In this document: positions 43,243-53,620 of the stretch, in pieces
How the letters are laid out: each line of letters begins with the position of its first letter
How positions within the stretch are numbered: position 1 is the stretch's first letter
Assembly (NCBI GenBank): GCA_945860265.1
Contig: CAMAQF010000016.1
Span: 1-55,109, forward strand
DNA length: 55,109 bases
From: Emticicia agri
Lineage (GTDB): Bacteria > Bacteroidota > Bacteroidia > Cytophagales > Spirosomataceae
Direction of reading: 5' to 3'
Program-made: the position numbers and the translations under genes
Notes under the pieces: model-generated
Databases searched by the model: none
The model's input: the letters and a program-made list of their open reading frames with translations, nothing else
What the model was told of the DNA's origin: nothing

Positions 43243-45663
43243 ATGAAATCTTTTTTACTCGCTTTTAGCCTATTTATTTTTTCTCAAAATCTACTTTTTG
43301 CTCAATCAGGCATTAAAGCCCAAGTAAAAGGAAAAATAGTTGATGCCACCACCAACGAACCCCTCAGTTTTGCAAGTATCAGAATCTCGAATAGTGTTGA
43401 TAATAAACTTGTTACAGGAAACATCACAAACGACAAAGGCGAATTTTCGATTCCTGCACCGTTCGGAAATTATGTAGTTGAGGTTGAATATATGGGCTAT
43501 AAAAACACCAAAACTTCCAGTTTTTCGGTAACAAAAGAAAATCCAATGTATGATTTTGGAATCATAAAATTAACTTCTTCTGCCAATGCTTTGAAAGAAG
43601 TAGTGGTTCAAGCCGAAAAGAGCTCGATGGAAATGAAACTCGATAAAAGAGTCTTTAATGTCGGGAAAGATTTAGCCAATGCGGGCGGTTCGGCTTCGGA
43701 TATTTTGACAAATATTCCATCAGTTTCGGTTGACCCCGACGGTGGCGTAAAACTCCGTGGTAGCGATAACGTCAGGATTTTGATTGATGGAAAACCGTCT
43801 GGTTTGGTGAGTTTCAAAGGTGGTGCAGGTTTACAATCGCTGCAAGCCAGTATGATTGAGAGAGTGGAAGTTATCACCAATCCATCGGCAAGATACGAGG
43901 CTGAAGGCATGGCGGGGATTATCAATATTGTACTAAAAAAAGATCAAAAACAAGGATTTAATGGCTCTTTTGATATTATTACGGGGCAACCTGTCAATTA
44001 TGGTGGAGCGGCTAACATTAATTATCGCCGTCGCAAAGTCAATTTTTTTGTCAATTACAGCATTGCATATAATATCCGCCCGAATATTTCTTCGGTTAAT
44101 CAAGTACGCCAAAGTAATGATACCACGTTCTTTTTAAAGCAAAAGAATAATGGTACACTCACAGGTTTTAATACCAATATTAGAGGTGGACTTGATTATT
44201 TTTTCAACGATAAAAATACATTTACGGCTTCGTATCTTTATCGCAGAAGCAAAGCTCGACGAATCACCAATTTACGCTACGAAGATTATGTTTTGAGAGA
44301 CAATAATCTTACTGGAATAAGCAAACGTAAACAAGACGAAAAAGAAACCGAACCAAACTCCGAATACGTTTTAAGCTACAAGAAAACTTATGTCAAAAAA
44401 GGTCAAGAGTTAAATGCCGAAGTGCGTTTCTTAGATAATTGGGAAAGTTCCAACCAACTTTTCACCCAAGAATTTTTCACACCAAGCGAAACACCGATAA
44501 ATTCAAAATCTTTGATTCAAAACTCACTCAACGATGAATATGAAAAGCAATATTTACTTCAAATTGACTATGTGCAGCCAATCGGTAAAGAAGGTAAATT
44601 TGAAACAGGTGCAAGAAGTAGTTTTAGAGATATGGTAAATGATTATGTAGTAAATCAGAAAAATGAAGCTGGGCAGTTTGTGGTTGTGCCTGGACTAAAG
44701 AACTATTTCATTTACAAAGAAGATATTCATGCCGCCTATGCTATTTTGGGAAATAAAACCAAACAGTTTTCGTACCAAGCTGGGCTAAGGGCTGAGTGGA
44801 CAAATGTAAAAACAACGCTCCGGGAAACCAATGAGGTAAACCCAAGAAAATACTCAAATTTGTTTCCAAGTGTGCATTTAACTTATGCTTTGCCAAAAGA
44901 CAACTCACTTCAAGTGAGTTATAGCCGTCGAGTTCGCAGACCTTTTTATAATGATTTAAGTCCATTTTCTACTTTTTCGGATAGCCGAAATTTCTTTAGC
45001 GGAAACCCCAATCTAAACCCAGAGTTTAGTAATGTTTATGAGATTGGTCACATCAAATATTTTGAAAAAGGCTCATTGGGTTCGTCCGTTTATTATCGTG
45101 ACACAGATGGAAAAATTGAACGTATTCGAAGAGTAAACTCCACAGGTTTTGCAACTACTCGTCCCGAAAACCTATTAGCTGAGCAAGCTTACGGAGTTGA
45201 ATTTACTAGTCAATTTACGCCCATAAAATGGTGGAAACTTGATTTTAATTTTAATCTTTTTCATGCCGAAATTGATGGTAGCAATATCGACAAAAGCTAT
45301 TTTCGTGAAACCAACAGTTGGTTTGTTCGACAAAGCTCAAGGTTTTCATTACCAAAAGGCTTAGACGTACAATTAAGAGCTAATTACGAAGCCAAACAAA
45401 AGACTGTTCAAGGCACTCGTCTCCCACTTTATTATTTCGATTTATCGGCCAGTAAAGATATTCTGAAAGGCAACGGAACGCTTAATTTCAGTGTGCTTGA
45501 TGTATTTAATACCCGAAAATTTAGAAGTATCACTGAAGGCACAAATTTTAGCACCGAAAGCAGCGGACAATCTAGAAGACGTCAGTTTAACCTAACACTT
45601 AACTACCGCATAAAGCAGACAAAAGGTGCTGGAAAAGGTAAAAAGTTGGAGTTGGAGGGTTGA
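43243..45663 (+). CDS. TonB-dependent receptor, outer-membrane beta-barrel family
   Basis: An 806-aa outer-membrane protein with a Sec signal peptide (cleavage near L-L-F-A-Q), a carboxypeptidase-regulatory domain (about 28-110, G-K-I-V-D-A-T-T-N-E-P-L), a plug (R-G-S-D-N-V-R-I-L-I-D-G-K-P-S) and a barrel of the outer-membrane beta-barrel type. No SusD or DUF4249 partner follows. Ligand unknown; such receptors often take iron complexes or peptides. Confidence 0.9.
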   Translation: MKSFLLAFSLFIFSQNLLFAQSGIKAQVKGKIVDATTNEPLSFASIRISNSVDNKLVTGNITNDKGEFSIPAPFGNYVVEVEYMGYKNTKTSSFSVTKENPMYDFGIIKLTSSANALKEVVVQAEKSSMEMKLDKRVFNVGKDLANAGGSASDILTNIPSVSVDPDGGVKLRGSDNVRILIDGKPSGLVSFKGGAGLQSLQASMIERVEVITNPSARYEAEGMAGIINIVLKKDQKQGFNGSFDIITGQPVNYGGAANINYRRRKVNFFVNYSIAYNIRPNISSVNQVRQSNDTTFFLKQKNNGTLTGFNTNIRGGLDYFFNDKNTFTASYLYRRSKARRITNLRYEDYVLRDNNLTGISKRKQDEKETEPNSEYVLSYKKTYVKKGQELNAEVRFLDNWESSNQLFTQEFFTPSETPINSKSLIQNSLNDEYEKQYLLQIDYVQPIGKEGKFETGARSSFRDMVNDYVVNQKNEAGQFVVVPGLKNYFIYKEDIHAAYAILGNKTKQFSYQAGLRAEWTNVKTTLRETNEVNPRKYSNLFPSVHLTYALPKDNSLQVSYSRRVRRPFYNDLSPFSTFSDSRNFFSGNPNLNPEFSNVYEIGHIKYFEKGSLGSSVYYRDTDGKIERIRRVNSTGFATTRPENLLAEQAYGVEFTSQFTPIKWWKLDFNFNLFHAEIDGSNIDKSYFRETNSWFVRQSSRFSLPKGLDVQLRANYEAKQKTVQGTRLPLYYFDLSASKDILKGNGTLNFSVLDVFNTRKFRSITEGTNFSTESSGQSRRRQFNLTLNYRIKQTKGAGKGKKLELEG

Positions 45664-45771
45664 TGATTCCAAGATTTGACAACTTTTGAACGGTAAGGCG
45701 TTTCATAAGCTGTAAAATCTAATCAAAATCTTCTTATATTTACTGAATCATTTATTCTATTTTTTTAGGGT

Positions 45772-48700
45772 ATGCTCACAGAAAAATCCAACGAAGAACT
45801 TTTGTACGAAATCGAAAAGTTAAAAGTACAACTTTCACAAACTGAACACCAACAAAGCATCGATCAGCTACAAGATTTGGTAGATAATACCTCTGAAATC
45901 ATTATGCTGCTTTCGCTGAGTGGGCGTTTTTTGTTTGTTAATACTGCTTTTCGTGATACATTTGGGTATTCTGATGTCGAACTTTCGCAACTTACCTTAC
46001 GTGAATTACTTCACCCACAATTTGCCGATGAAACCCTCGAAACCCTCCAAAGAATTAAAGATGGAGACGAGCAAGTAGTTGATTTTCAGACAGTTATTAG
46101 AAATAAAGAAGGGAAAAGAGTCTATCTACTGGGCGATATTAGTTGTAGATTCGAGAATGGTAAACCTACGGCTTTTCGGTGCCTGTTTCGGGATATTACC
46201 CAACGCAGACGTGCCGAAAAAGCTCAACAGCTTTATTATACCATCGCTCAACTCAACCTCAACACGCCAAATTTACAAGAGTTTTTGACGCAAGTTCATG
46301 CCGAATTGCAGAAAAATATACAGGCCAACAACTTTTTTGTGGCTCTTTTTGAACCAGAGGAAGGCACAATTCATTTTCCCTATTTTATTGATGAATATTC
46401 CGAAACCGAAGAAAATTATCACAGACGAAAACTCGGAAATGGCATTGTCGAATATTCAATGGTACAAAATAAACCATTATTTTTATCAAATGAAGACATC
46501 AAAAAACTTGTCGAAATTGATAAGATTTATTTCTACGGTTCGTCACTTCCCGAAGTCATGCTTTGTGTGCCGCTTCATGTTGGTGACCGCACTACAGGCG
46601 TAATTGGAGTAAAATCTTACAGTGACCGTAATAAGTTCAATATCAGAGACTTAGAGTTACTCGAGTTCGTTTCTGGGCAGGTGGCTGTTGCACTTGTTCG
46701 TAAACAAAAAGAAGAAGATTTAGTTCGCCAAACCTCTCGTTTAAACGCCATCTTTGATAGCAGTTCTCATGTAATCTGGACGGTAAATCAAAAACGCCAG
46801 TTGAGTTCTTTTAATAAAAATTACATCAATCTGATTCAACGAAATTTAGGTACGCTTCCCGAAATCAATATGGGCATCGAAAAGCTTGGTTGGAAACTTA
46901 TTTCACCAGAAGACCGTCCTATTTTGCGGGAAAAATATAACGATGCTTTCACAGGAATACCGCAATATTTCGAAATGCATTGGGGAAACATTGACGGCGG
47001 AGATGATTGGTATGAATTTTACCTAAACCCCATTCTTTCATCCGAAAATGGTCAGGTTAAAGAGGTTTCGGGAATTGCACAAAACATTACGGATAAGAAG
47101 AATTCAACAATTACTCTTCAAAAAAGCGAGCAGAAATTTAGGGATACCATTGAATCATTCATAGATATTTATTACCGAACCGATTTGGCAGGAAATATCA
47201 CCATGATTTCGCCTTCAGTATTGACCCACACGGGCTATTCACTGGAAGAAGTGATGGGTAATAAAGTTGATAAATTCTTTGAGAATGCCGTTGATAGTTC
47301 AAAAAATATCAAGAGATTACTTAAAGCAGGAAGCATTACAAATTTTGATGTAATTGTGAAGCGTAAAAATGGCGAACTCCGCCAATTTATGCTCAATATC
47401 CGAATGATTAAAGATGCCAAAGGGATTCCAGTTGAGGTAGAAGGTGTGGCTCGTGATATTTCAGAATTGAAAAAAACTGCTGAGGAGCTGCTGATTGCAA
47501 AGGATGAAGCAGAACGCTCGCTAAAAGTAAAAGAACGTTTTTTGGCAAACATGAGTCACGAAATTCGTACCCCGATGAATGGCGTAATAGGAATGATTGA
47601 TTTGATGTACGAAACTCCACTTAACCCCGAGCAAAAAGATTATGTACAGACCATCAAAAAATCGTCGGAAACTTTACTGACGATTTTGAATGATATTCTT
47701 GATCTATCGAAAATCGAAGCGGGTAAAATGGATTTGCATAATGCTCCACTTGATATTAATGAAATCTTGGAGCGATTGGTGGCACTTTTCCGCCAACGAG
47801 CCATCGAGAAAAACAATAAATTGGTTTACAAAATTGCAGAAGATGTTCCCGCTTATTTAATTGCCGACCAAACCCGTTTGTTACAAATTTTCTCGAATCT
47901 TACATCAAATGCCCTCAAATTTACCGAAAACGGCGATGTAACTATCTCATTATCAAGAATTTCCTCGAATGGAAAAATCCATGTTTTGAAAGGAGAAATA
48001 AGCGATTCAGGAATCGGAATATCGGAAAAAGACCAAAAATTATTATTTGGAGCCTTCCAACAAGTTGATAATTCGACAAAAAAATCTTTCGGTGGAACTG
48101 GACTCGGCTTAGCAATCTCTCGTGAGCTTTGTAAATTGATGAAAGGCGATATGGGGGTGGTTTCGGCACATGGAAAAGGTAGTACATTCTGGTTTACTAT
48201 CGAAGTACGCTCAACAACAATAAGCCCGACCTTAAGCGAGAATAACGAGAATGAAATCAAATTAACTAATTTTTTCAAGGGATATTCACCGAAAATCTTG
48301 TTAGTTGACGATAACCAAGTAAACCGAAAAGTAGCTTCTGAGATTCTATTAAAATCTGGTTGTGAAGTAATTACGGCAGATAGCGGAGCAAAAGCTATTG
48401 CAATTTTTGGTGAAAAATATGGCTTCGACGTCATTTTCATGGACATTCAGATGCCCGAAATGGATGGTATCGAAACCACAAAAAAAATGCGACAATTATA
48501 TGGAAATGCACTCCCAAAAATAGTTGCTATGACCGCCTACTCAATGCAACACGACCGCGAAAGATTTTTGAGCGAAGGTATGGACGATTACGTTCCGAAG
48601 CCAATCCGTGCATCTATTTTGATTCAAAAAGTAAATGAACTTGTACCAAACAGTAAAGCAAAAGTTGAAGTTTTAGAGGTAGTTACATCTACTAAAACTA

Positions 48701-49074
48701 TAAGAGAAACAGTCATTTCAAACAGTCCAATAAACCCTGAATTTCAAGTTTTTGATATGCAAATTGTCAACCAATTAAAAGAAATGGTGGGTGAAGAAAT
48801 GCTGATTTCGGTCTTTGAAGATTTTGAACGTGAAGCCGAAGAACAAATTCAGAACGCCAAAAATGCTTATCCCAATGATGTAAAAATCATTCAACAAGAA
48901 CTACATACCCTAAAAGGAAATTCGGGAACGATTGGACTTGCTCGCATCCATGACATTACCCAAATCATTGAAGTCCCTTCAAAAACAGGTGATTTAACTC
49001 ATTTTCAAGCAAATTTGGTATTTTTGGAGGGAGAGTTTAAGGTTTTTAGAGAAAAGTATAAGACTTTATTTTAA
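45772..49074 (+). CDS. Hybrid sensor histidine kinase (PAS-GAF-PAS-PAS-HisKA-HATPase-REC-Hpt)
   Basis: A 1100-aa cytoplasmic phosphorelay protein without obvious membrane segments. By position: N-terminal coiled coil (1-30), PAS (about 33-145), GAF (about 160-310), PAS (about 320-445), PAS (about 455-570), HisKA with H596 in M-S-H-E-I-R-T-P, HATPase (about 700-812), receiver with D846-D847 and phospho-acceptor D891 (F-M-D-I-Q-M-P), and Hpt with H1045 (L-H-T-L-K-G-N). All phosphorelay residues are intact. The partner regulator is not nearby. It is an orphan kinase, probably sensing small molecules or redox through PAS/GAF domains. Confidence 0.92.
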   Translation: MLTEKSNEELLYEIEKLKVQLSQTEHQQSIDQLQDLVDNTSEIIMLLSLSGRFLFVNTAFRDTFGYSDVELSQLTLRELLHPQFADETLETLQRIKDGDEQVVDFQTVIRNKEGKRVYLLGDISCRFENGKPTAFRCLFRDITQRRRAEKAQQLYYTIAQLNLNTPNLQEFLTQVHAELQKNIQANNFFVALFEPEEGTIHFPYFIDEYSETEENYHRRKLGNGIVEYSMVQNKPLFLSNEDIKKLVEIDKIYFYGSSLPEVMLCVPLHVGDRTTGVIGVKSYSDRNKFNIRDLELLEFVSGQVAVALVRKQKEEDLVRQTSRLNAIFDSSSHVIWTVNQKRQLSSFNKNYINLIQRNLGTLPEINMGIEKLGWKLISPEDRPILREKYNDAFTGIPQYFEMHWGNIDGGDDWYEFYLNPILSSENGQVKEVSGIAQNITDKKNSTITLQKSEQKFRDTIESFIDIYYRTDLAGNITMISPSVLTHTGYSLEEVMGNKVDKFFENAVDSSKNIKRLLKAGSITNFDVIVKRKNGELRQFMLNIRMIKDAKGIPVEVEGVARDISELKKTAEELLIAKDEAERSLKVKERFLANMSHEIRTPMNGVIGMIDLMYETPLNPEQKDYVQTIKKSSETLLTILNDILDLSKIEAGKMDLHNAPLDINEILERLVALFRQRAIEKNNKLVYKIAEDVPAYLIADQTRLLQIFSNLTSNALKFTENGDVTISLSRISSNGKIHVLKGEISDSGIGISEKDQKLLFGAFQQVDNSTKKSFGGTGLGLAISRELCKLMKGDMGVVSAHGKGSTFWFTIEVRSTTISPTLSENNENEIKLTNFFKGYSPKILLVDDNQVNRKVASEILLKSGCEVITADSGAKAIAIFGEKYGFDVIFMDIQMPEMDGIETTKKMRQLYGNALPKIVAMTAYSMQHDRERFLSEGMDDYVPKPIRASILIQKVNELVPNSKAKVEVLEVVTSTKTIRETVISNSPINPEFQVFDMQIVNQLKEMVGEEMLISVFEDFEREAEEQIQNAKNAYPNDVKIIQQELHTLKGNSGTIGLARIHDITQIIEVPSKTGDLTHFQANLVFLEGEFKVFREKYKTLF

Positions 49075-49226
49075 GTAATCAGAAAGAGTTAAAGCAAATA
49101 TTTGGCACTAAGAACTGAGACAAAATACGGTTCGCCACAGCGATAAAAGCTTGATTACCAACAAAATACTCAACATCTTAATATCCTTTATTTTCGTTTC
49201 GGTACATACGGCTACAGATATAAAAT

Positions 49227-49267
49227 AGAAAAAGCCTATCCTGCAATTTGCTAGATAAGCTTTTTCT
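49227..49267 (-). terminator. Rho-independent terminator of the Kbp-like gene
   Basis: AGAAAAAGCCTATC (49227-49240) pairs with GATAAGCTTTTTCT (49254-49267) with one mismatch, about 20 bases past the Kbp-like stop on the minus strand. Confidence 0.75.
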
Positions 49268-49286
49268 GTGATTTCTCTCAGATTAA

Positions 49287-49745
49287 TTAAAGAGCTGGAA
49301 TTCTCAATACTTGACCTGGATAAATTTTATCTGGGTGAGAAAGCATAGGCTTGTTTGCTTCAAAAATCACAGGATATTTCATCATATCGCCGTAGTATTC
49401 TTTCGCAATTTTAGATAGAGAATCGCCACTTACAACTGTATGAAATTGAGCTTCTGGCTCTGGATTAGCTACTACTATTTGGTTATCAACTACATGTACA
49501 CCTTCAACGTTTCCAACTGCTAATGCAATTTTCTCTGCATCTTCTTGGCTATCTACTTCACCATCTAAGGTTACAGTATCACCAGCAATTTTAATAGTAA
49601 GAGCGTTGAACGGCAAAGCAAGTTTTTGAACGTGAGCCAACAAAGCACTTGCTTTCAACACTTCTTTTTCTGCTACTGGAGCTGCCTCTTCTTTGTGTCC
49701 GAAAATTTTTTCGCCCACACCTTTAAAAAATGACATTAATCCCAT
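49287..49745 (-). CDS. kbp: Kbp/YgaU-like BON-LysM protein
   Basis: A 152-aa cytoplasmic protein with a BON domain (about 40-100) and a C-terminal LysM domain (about 103-150). M-G-L-M-S-F-F-K-G-V-G-E-K at the start and the ending F-E-A-N-K-P-M-L-S-H-P-D-K-I-Y-P-G-Q-V-L-R-I-P closely match E. coli Kbp (YgaU), a potassium-binding protein. There is no signal peptide, so it does not bind periplasmic peptidoglycan. The function as a K+ sensor in this organism is an inference from similarity. Confidence 0.92.
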   Translation of the reverse strand: MGLMSFFKGVGEKIFGHKEEAAPVAEKEVLKASALLAHVQKLALPFNALTIKIAGDTVTLDGEVDSQEDAEKIALAVGNVEGVHVVDNQIVVANPEPEAQFHTVVSGDSLSKIAKEYYGDMMKYPVIFEANKPMLSHPDKIYPGQVLRIPAL

Positions 49746-49788
49746 TTTGTGTAATTTTTGTTTTGGAGTAAATAAAATTTAATTATCA

Positions 49789-49818
49789 CAAATGTATTAA
49801 AAACTTAGTTTCCGCAAA
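49789..49818 (-). promoter_or_regulatory. Promoter of the Kbp-like gene
   Basis: On the minus strand TTTG (49818-49815), an 18-base spacer and TACATTTG (49796-49789) closely match the Bacteroidota consensus. The ATG is 44 bases downstream. Confidence 0.55.
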
Positions 49819-50168
49819 ATAAAAAATATTTTTTTGACGAATTTATTTGCTTTTCACTAACAAACTCAGCTACCTTTTACATTTTCAAATATACTGACGA
49901 AAGTTATTGCGAAAGTAACAATATAAGTATTCCACGGTCAATAGTCGACAGTTCACACTAACATAAAACACTATCTATCAATTTTTTATGAAAAACAAAT
50001 TTATCGATTAAATATTTCAACTGCTAATATATTTTTTCGCTGAAAAATAATTACTTTTATCACAAATAAAAATATTTAAAATTTTGATAGTATGAATTTT
50101 GCATTGTTTTTTTCACATAAAATCATAAAAAATTCCATTGAAATAAGTGAAAAAGAATTTAGCTATTG
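49819..50168. other. Intergenic stretch without a gene
   Basis: About 350 AT-rich bases with no convincing open frame. A short stretch near 49947-49960 (AGTCGACAGTTCAC) also occurs at 19322-19335, so this is another dispersed repeat fragment. Confidence 0.4.
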
Positions 50169-50339
50169 ATGAAAATTATCCTTGCATTAACTGCAGTATC
50201 GCTCGTAATTATGACGATAGCCTGTAAAACTTCAGACGAAAATATTACCCCAACTACTAATGCAACTAATAACTCGACTAATACAACAATACAAGTAAAA
50301 CTATATAGCCAAGGAAATATGATACGTTTGCACGGTTAA
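50169..50339 (+). CDS. Short lipoprotein-like ORF, possibly truncated
   Basis: A 56-aa frame starting M-K-I-I-L-A-L-T-A-V-S-L-V-I-M-T-I-A-C gives a signal peptide with a lipobox-like ending at Cys19, followed by a Thr/Asn-rich linker. It stops after G-N-M-I-R-L-H-G. Another frame stays open across the stop, reading Y-V-C-T-V-N-A-K-K-F-G-R-Y-S-S to about 50456. It could be a decayed lipoprotein gene with a frameshift. No family was recognised. Confidence 0.4.
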   Translation: MKIILALTAVSLVIMTIACKTSDENITPTTNATNNSTNTTIQVKLYSQGNMIRLHG

Positions 50340-50886
50340 CGCAAAAAAATTCGGCAGGTATAGTAGTCAAGACCATTGGAAAATGGCTTCCGACCAAAAC
50401 ACAAATAAAAGCATATTGAGACGGACTCTAAACAACAACTTTATTGCGTGCTTTTAATAAAATCATGGCCGATATAAACACATTGAATAATTGTAACAGA
50501 ATAATGACAACCGAAGTTATAGCCGAAGCAGTATTTGGTTTTAGGCCACGAACTTTAACACGAATTGGTCATTGGTCATGTTGAAAATAAAAAGTCGATA
50601 ATGATACCAGTGATGAATAGCAATTATTACGATTTTAATAGTTTTTCGATTCTGGATAAACGAATTATACAAATTTTGTCTTAAAATTGAGTAAAACAAG
50701 GAAACACCGAAGCAAATAATAGTGCTGTGATAAAGGAATAAACAGCAGAGTAAAATGACAAATACCTGACTATCAATGATATAAATAAAATATAAGGGCA
50801 ATATTAAAATTTAGAATTTATATAATAACAATAGTCAAAAAATATTTTCGTTAATTTACTACTAAATTACAAACATATTTAAAATT
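50340..50886. other. Probable decayed coding region, unresolved
   Basis: After the short lipoprotein frame, fragments such as 50341-50456 (open, ending F-I-A-C-F) and one from the ATG at 50510 (M-T-T-E-V-I-A-E-A-V-F-G-F-R-P-R-T-L) are open but short and in different frames. No intact gene or RNA was found. The region may be a pseudogene remnant. Confidence 0.35.
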
Positions 50887-51435
50887 ATGAAATTCAATCT
50901 ATCATTATTTGCACTTGTTGCCTTTTTAGGTATTTCGATAAGCAGCTTTGCACAATCGGAAGATGAAGCGATTAAAGAGACACTCAATAACTACCTAGAT
51001 GGCGGTGCTGTGGGCGATACTGCTCGCTTAAATCGTGCTTTTTTTAATTTTGCCAACTTGCGAAATTTGAGTAAGGAGGGTAAAGTTTCAGAAATGGCTG
51101 TTAAAAAATTCATTGCGTCTGTGCCTGCGGGTGGAGCAAAATGGACAAGTAAAATTGTAAATTATAGCTATGCCGGCACAGCCGCTACTGCTGTAACTGA
51201 AGAGGAATTGCCAACTTTCAAATTCGTTGATTTCTTGAATCTCTTGAAAATCAATGGCGAGTGGAAAATCGTAAGCCGTGTGTATTCAAGAGTTGAGAAA
51301 AACGTTGCAGTTATTTCTTCAAGCCCAAGGGTTGGTAGTTTATCCACTGCACAATCGGTCGCACCTGGAAAAGGTAATTCAACAACAAAAAAACCAACTA
51401 CAAAGCCAAAGCCTTCGGATGATGGATGGAAGTAA
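50887..51435 (+). CDS. Secreted NTF2-like (Lumazine_bd_2) protein
   Basis: A 182-aa protein with a Sec signal peptide (cleavage near S-S-F-A-Q). The body (about 25-140) fits the NTF2-like/putative lumazine-binding pattern: I-K-E-T-L-N-N-Y-L-D-G at the start, D-T-A-R-L-N-R-A-F and a final F-L-N-L-L-K-I-N-G-E-W-K-I-V-S-R. The last 40 residues are a Ser/Thr/Lys/Pro-rich tail ending D-D-G-W-K. Ligand unknown. Confidence 0.85.
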   Translation: MKFNLSLFALVAFLGISISSFAQSEDEAIKETLNNYLDGGAVGDTARLNRAFFNFANLRNLSKEGKVSEMAVKKFIASVPAGGAKWTSKIVNYSYAGTAATAVTEEELPTFKFVDFLNLLKINGEWKIVSRVYSRVEKNVAVISSSPRVGSLSTAQSVAPGKGNSTTKKPTTKPKPSDDGWK

Positions 51436-51519
51436 TATTTGTAAACTGTTGATCATCCGTAAGTCAATAAAAAGCATAGAATTCAGTAGAAATGTTGGCT
51501 TTTGTGCTTTTTTTTCACT

Positions 51520-52236
51520 CTAAATTTTTGATAAAAACGCTGTTACCACTTTCGCACTTTCGGTTGGATTTTCAAACATTCCTGCGTGAGCTACGCCATC
51601 CAAAATCTCACTTTGGCTATTTTTCAATAAAGAAATTTGCTCTAAAGCAGCAATTTTTGGCACAAAATTGTCTTTTTCTCCTGCTAAAATCATAATTGGA
51701 TAATCGGCTTCTTTTAAAACAGCGGTCTTATCCACTCGCCCACGCATCGCATTTTGGGCATTCATCAATGCTTCTTTTGGCAAATATGAATACCTTTCAA
51801 TTTGCTTTTCGATAAAATCGGCGTTTTTCTTCTTAAATTTTTCAGTAAACATATTCGGGTAGAAACTTTTAATAAATTTAGCCGTGCCTAGTTGTTCAAT
51901 CACACGGGAGGTTTTGAATCTGATTTCTTTTCGCTCATCGTTATCTGCATAAGCTGATGAATGAAATAGCCCCAAACCCAAAACTTCTTTCGAGAATTTT
52001 TCTGCAAAAGCTAAAGCAATATATCCGCCCATCGAGTGCCCAATCAATACGCATTTGTCTATTTTATTTTCTACTATAAAAGTATCTAACCATAATGTAT
52101 AAGCTTCCATGCTTTCACAATCAGTTATTAATGCGTAGTCAGGACAAAAATAAGTATGTTCACTGGGAAGAAGTTGCAGAAAATCGACCCAAACAGTAGA
52201 ATCTTCACCAAAACCATGTAAGAAAATAACATTCAT
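51520..52236 (-). CDS. Alpha/beta-fold hydrolase
   Basis: A 238-aa hydrolase starting M-N-V-I-F-L-H-G-F-G-E-D (the oxyanion motif H-G). The nucleophile elbow is G-H-S-M-G-G-Y, and the histidine is in D-G-V-A-H-A-G-M near the C-terminus with an Asp in G-E-K-D-N-F. It is cytoplasmic, with no signal peptide. This is the BioH/ester hydrolase branch; substrate unknown. Confidence 0.88.
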   Translation of the reverse strand: MNVIFLHGFGEDSTVWVDFLQLLPSEHTYFCPDYALITDCESMEAYTLWLDTFIVENKIDKCVLIGHSMGGYIALAFAEKFSKEVLGLGLFHSSAYADNDERKEIRFKTSRVIEQLGTAKFIKSFYPNMFTEKFKKKNADFIEKQIERYSYLPKEALMNAQNAMRGRVDKTAVLKEADYPIMILAGEKDNFVPKIAALEQISLLKNSQSEILDGVAHAGMFENPTESAKVVTAFLSKI

Positions 52237-52267
52237 TTTTAAAAGATTTTTTACAGAAATCTACAAA

Positions 52268-52303
52268 AAAAAGTCTCATTTTGTAAACAAAATGAGACTT
52301 TTT
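52268..52303 (-). terminator. Rho-independent terminator of clpX
   Basis: A 17-bp perfect stem (AAAAAGTCTCATTTTGT at 52268-52284, complement 52287-52303, 2-nt loop) lies 20 bases past the clpX stop. Long T/A runs suit termination of clpX and separate it from the hydrolase gene. Confidence 0.85.
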
Positions 52304-52322
52304 CAAATAAATAGGTTTAAAA

Positions 52323-53585
52323 TTAAGCAACCAATTTTAACTGATAAAACGCCGAACGCTCAAACATACTTTGGGCATAATCAAGCGTAAGTGTAAATTT
52401 CTTTATTGATTTGTCTGAAGGAATTTCATACATAATATCGGTCATTATTGCCTCACAAACCGAGCGTAAACCTCTTGCACCAAGTTTATACTCCATTGCT
52501 TGGTCAACGATAAACTCTAATGCTTCATCCGAAAAGTCGAGTTTTACATCTTCCATCGCAAAAAGTTTTTGGTATTGTTTCACCAAAGCATTTTTAGGCT
52601 CAGTCAAGATTCTGCGAAGAGCCGAGCGGTCGAGCGGATAGAGGTAAGTCAATAAAGGCAAACGGCCAATCAACTCAGGAATCAATCCAAATGATTTCAA
52701 ATCTTGTTGGGACACAAAACGCAACAAACTCGTATCACTCGAAAGGTCAATTGTTTTACCGTTGTTCGAGAAACCAATCGGACGATTATTCATTCGTTTT
52801 CCGATGTGGCGGTCGATACCATCAAATGCTCCTCCACAAATAAAAAGAATATTTTCGGTGTTTATCTGAATCAGCTTTTGCTCAGGGTGCTTACGTCCGC
52901 CTTGCGGTGGCACACTCACAATTGAGCCTTCCAATAATTTCAAAAGTCCTTGTTGGACACCTTCGCCACTCACATCGCGAGTAATAGAAGGGTTATCTCC
53001 TTTTCGAGCAATTTTGTCGATTTCATCAATATAAACAATGCCACGCTCAGCTAATTCTACGTTAAAATCGGCTGCTTGTAACAAACGGCTCAAGATACTT
53101 TCAACGTCTTCACCAACATATCCGGCTTCGGTAAGTACCGTTGCATCGGCAATTGCAAATGGCACTTGAAGCACCTTTGCAATCGTGCGAGCCAAGTATG
53201 TTTTGCCAGTCCCAGTTTCGCCAACCATAATAATATTAGACTTTTCAATCATAACATCATCTTCACGTTTTGGTTGTGTTAAGCGTTTATAATGGTTATA
53301 TACAGCCACACTCAATACCTTTTTGGCCTCATCTTGCCCGATAATAAATTGGTCAAGGTGGTTTTTGAGTTCCACTGGTGGTCTTAAATCAAACTTTGGC
53401 AACTCTGATTTCTTTTTCTTTTCTTTTTTCGGCGGAGTTACTCCCCCATTCAATTCTTGTTGTACTAATTGAAAACCCTGTTCGACACAAAAATTACAGA
53501 TATTCGCTTCTGACCCAGATATTAATAATTCAACTTCGTTTTTACGTCTGCCACAAAAAGAGCAATAGGCTTGTCCAGCATTCAT
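52323..53585 (-). CDS. clpX: ATP-dependent Clp protease ATP-binding subunit ClpX
   Basis: A 420-aa AAA+ unfoldase that feeds substrates to ClpP. The N-terminal zinc-binding domain has C8-x-x-C11 and C30-x-x-C33. Walker A is G122-E-T-G-T-G-K-T129; Walker B reads [10 protein letters not shown]. The pore-loop segment G-Y-V-G-E-D-V-E is present. Normal length. No clpP is adjacent in this window, so it must lie elsewhere. A TATTTTTG box on the minus strand (53620-53613) lies 28 bases before the start. Confidence 0.95.
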   Translation of the reverse strand: MNAGQAYCSFCGRRKNEVELLISGSEANICNFCVEQGFQLVQQELNGGVTPPKKEKKKKSELPKFDLRPPVELKNHLDQFIIGQDEAKKVLSVAVYNHYKRLTQPKREDDVMIEKSNIIMVGETGTGKTYLARTIAKVLQVPFAIADATVLTEAGYVGEDVESILSRLLQAADFNVELAERGIVYIDEIDKIARKGDNPSITRDVSGEGVQQGLLKLLEGSIVSVPPQGGRKHPEQKLIQINTENILFICGGAFDGIDRHIGKRMNNRPIGFSNNGKTIDLSSDTSLLRFVSQQDLKSFGLIPELIGRLPLLTYLYPLDRSALRRILTEPKNALVKQYQKLFAMEDVKLDFSDEALEFIVDQAMEYKLGARGLRSVCEAIMTDIMYEIPSDKSIKKFTLTLDYAQSMFERSAFYQLKLVA

Positions 53586-53612
53586 TCGAGCGTATTTTTT
53601 TTATTTATCTCA

Positions 53613-53620
53613 CAAAAATA
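53613..53620 (-). promoter_or_regulatory. Possible -7 box of clpX
   Basis: Minus-strand TATTTTTG at 53620-53613, 28 bases before the clpX ATG. No matching -33 element was seen. Confidence 0.35.

Noticed and set aside
47853-48446. 197-aa minus-strand frame inside the histidine kinase
   Set aside because: It lies opposite the conserved HATPase and receiver domains, so it is a shadow of the kinase gene.
50541-50801. 86-aa hydrophobic minus-strand frame
   Set aside because: It arises in AT-rich non-coding sequence where hydrophobic codons are expected by chance. No start context, promoter or family.
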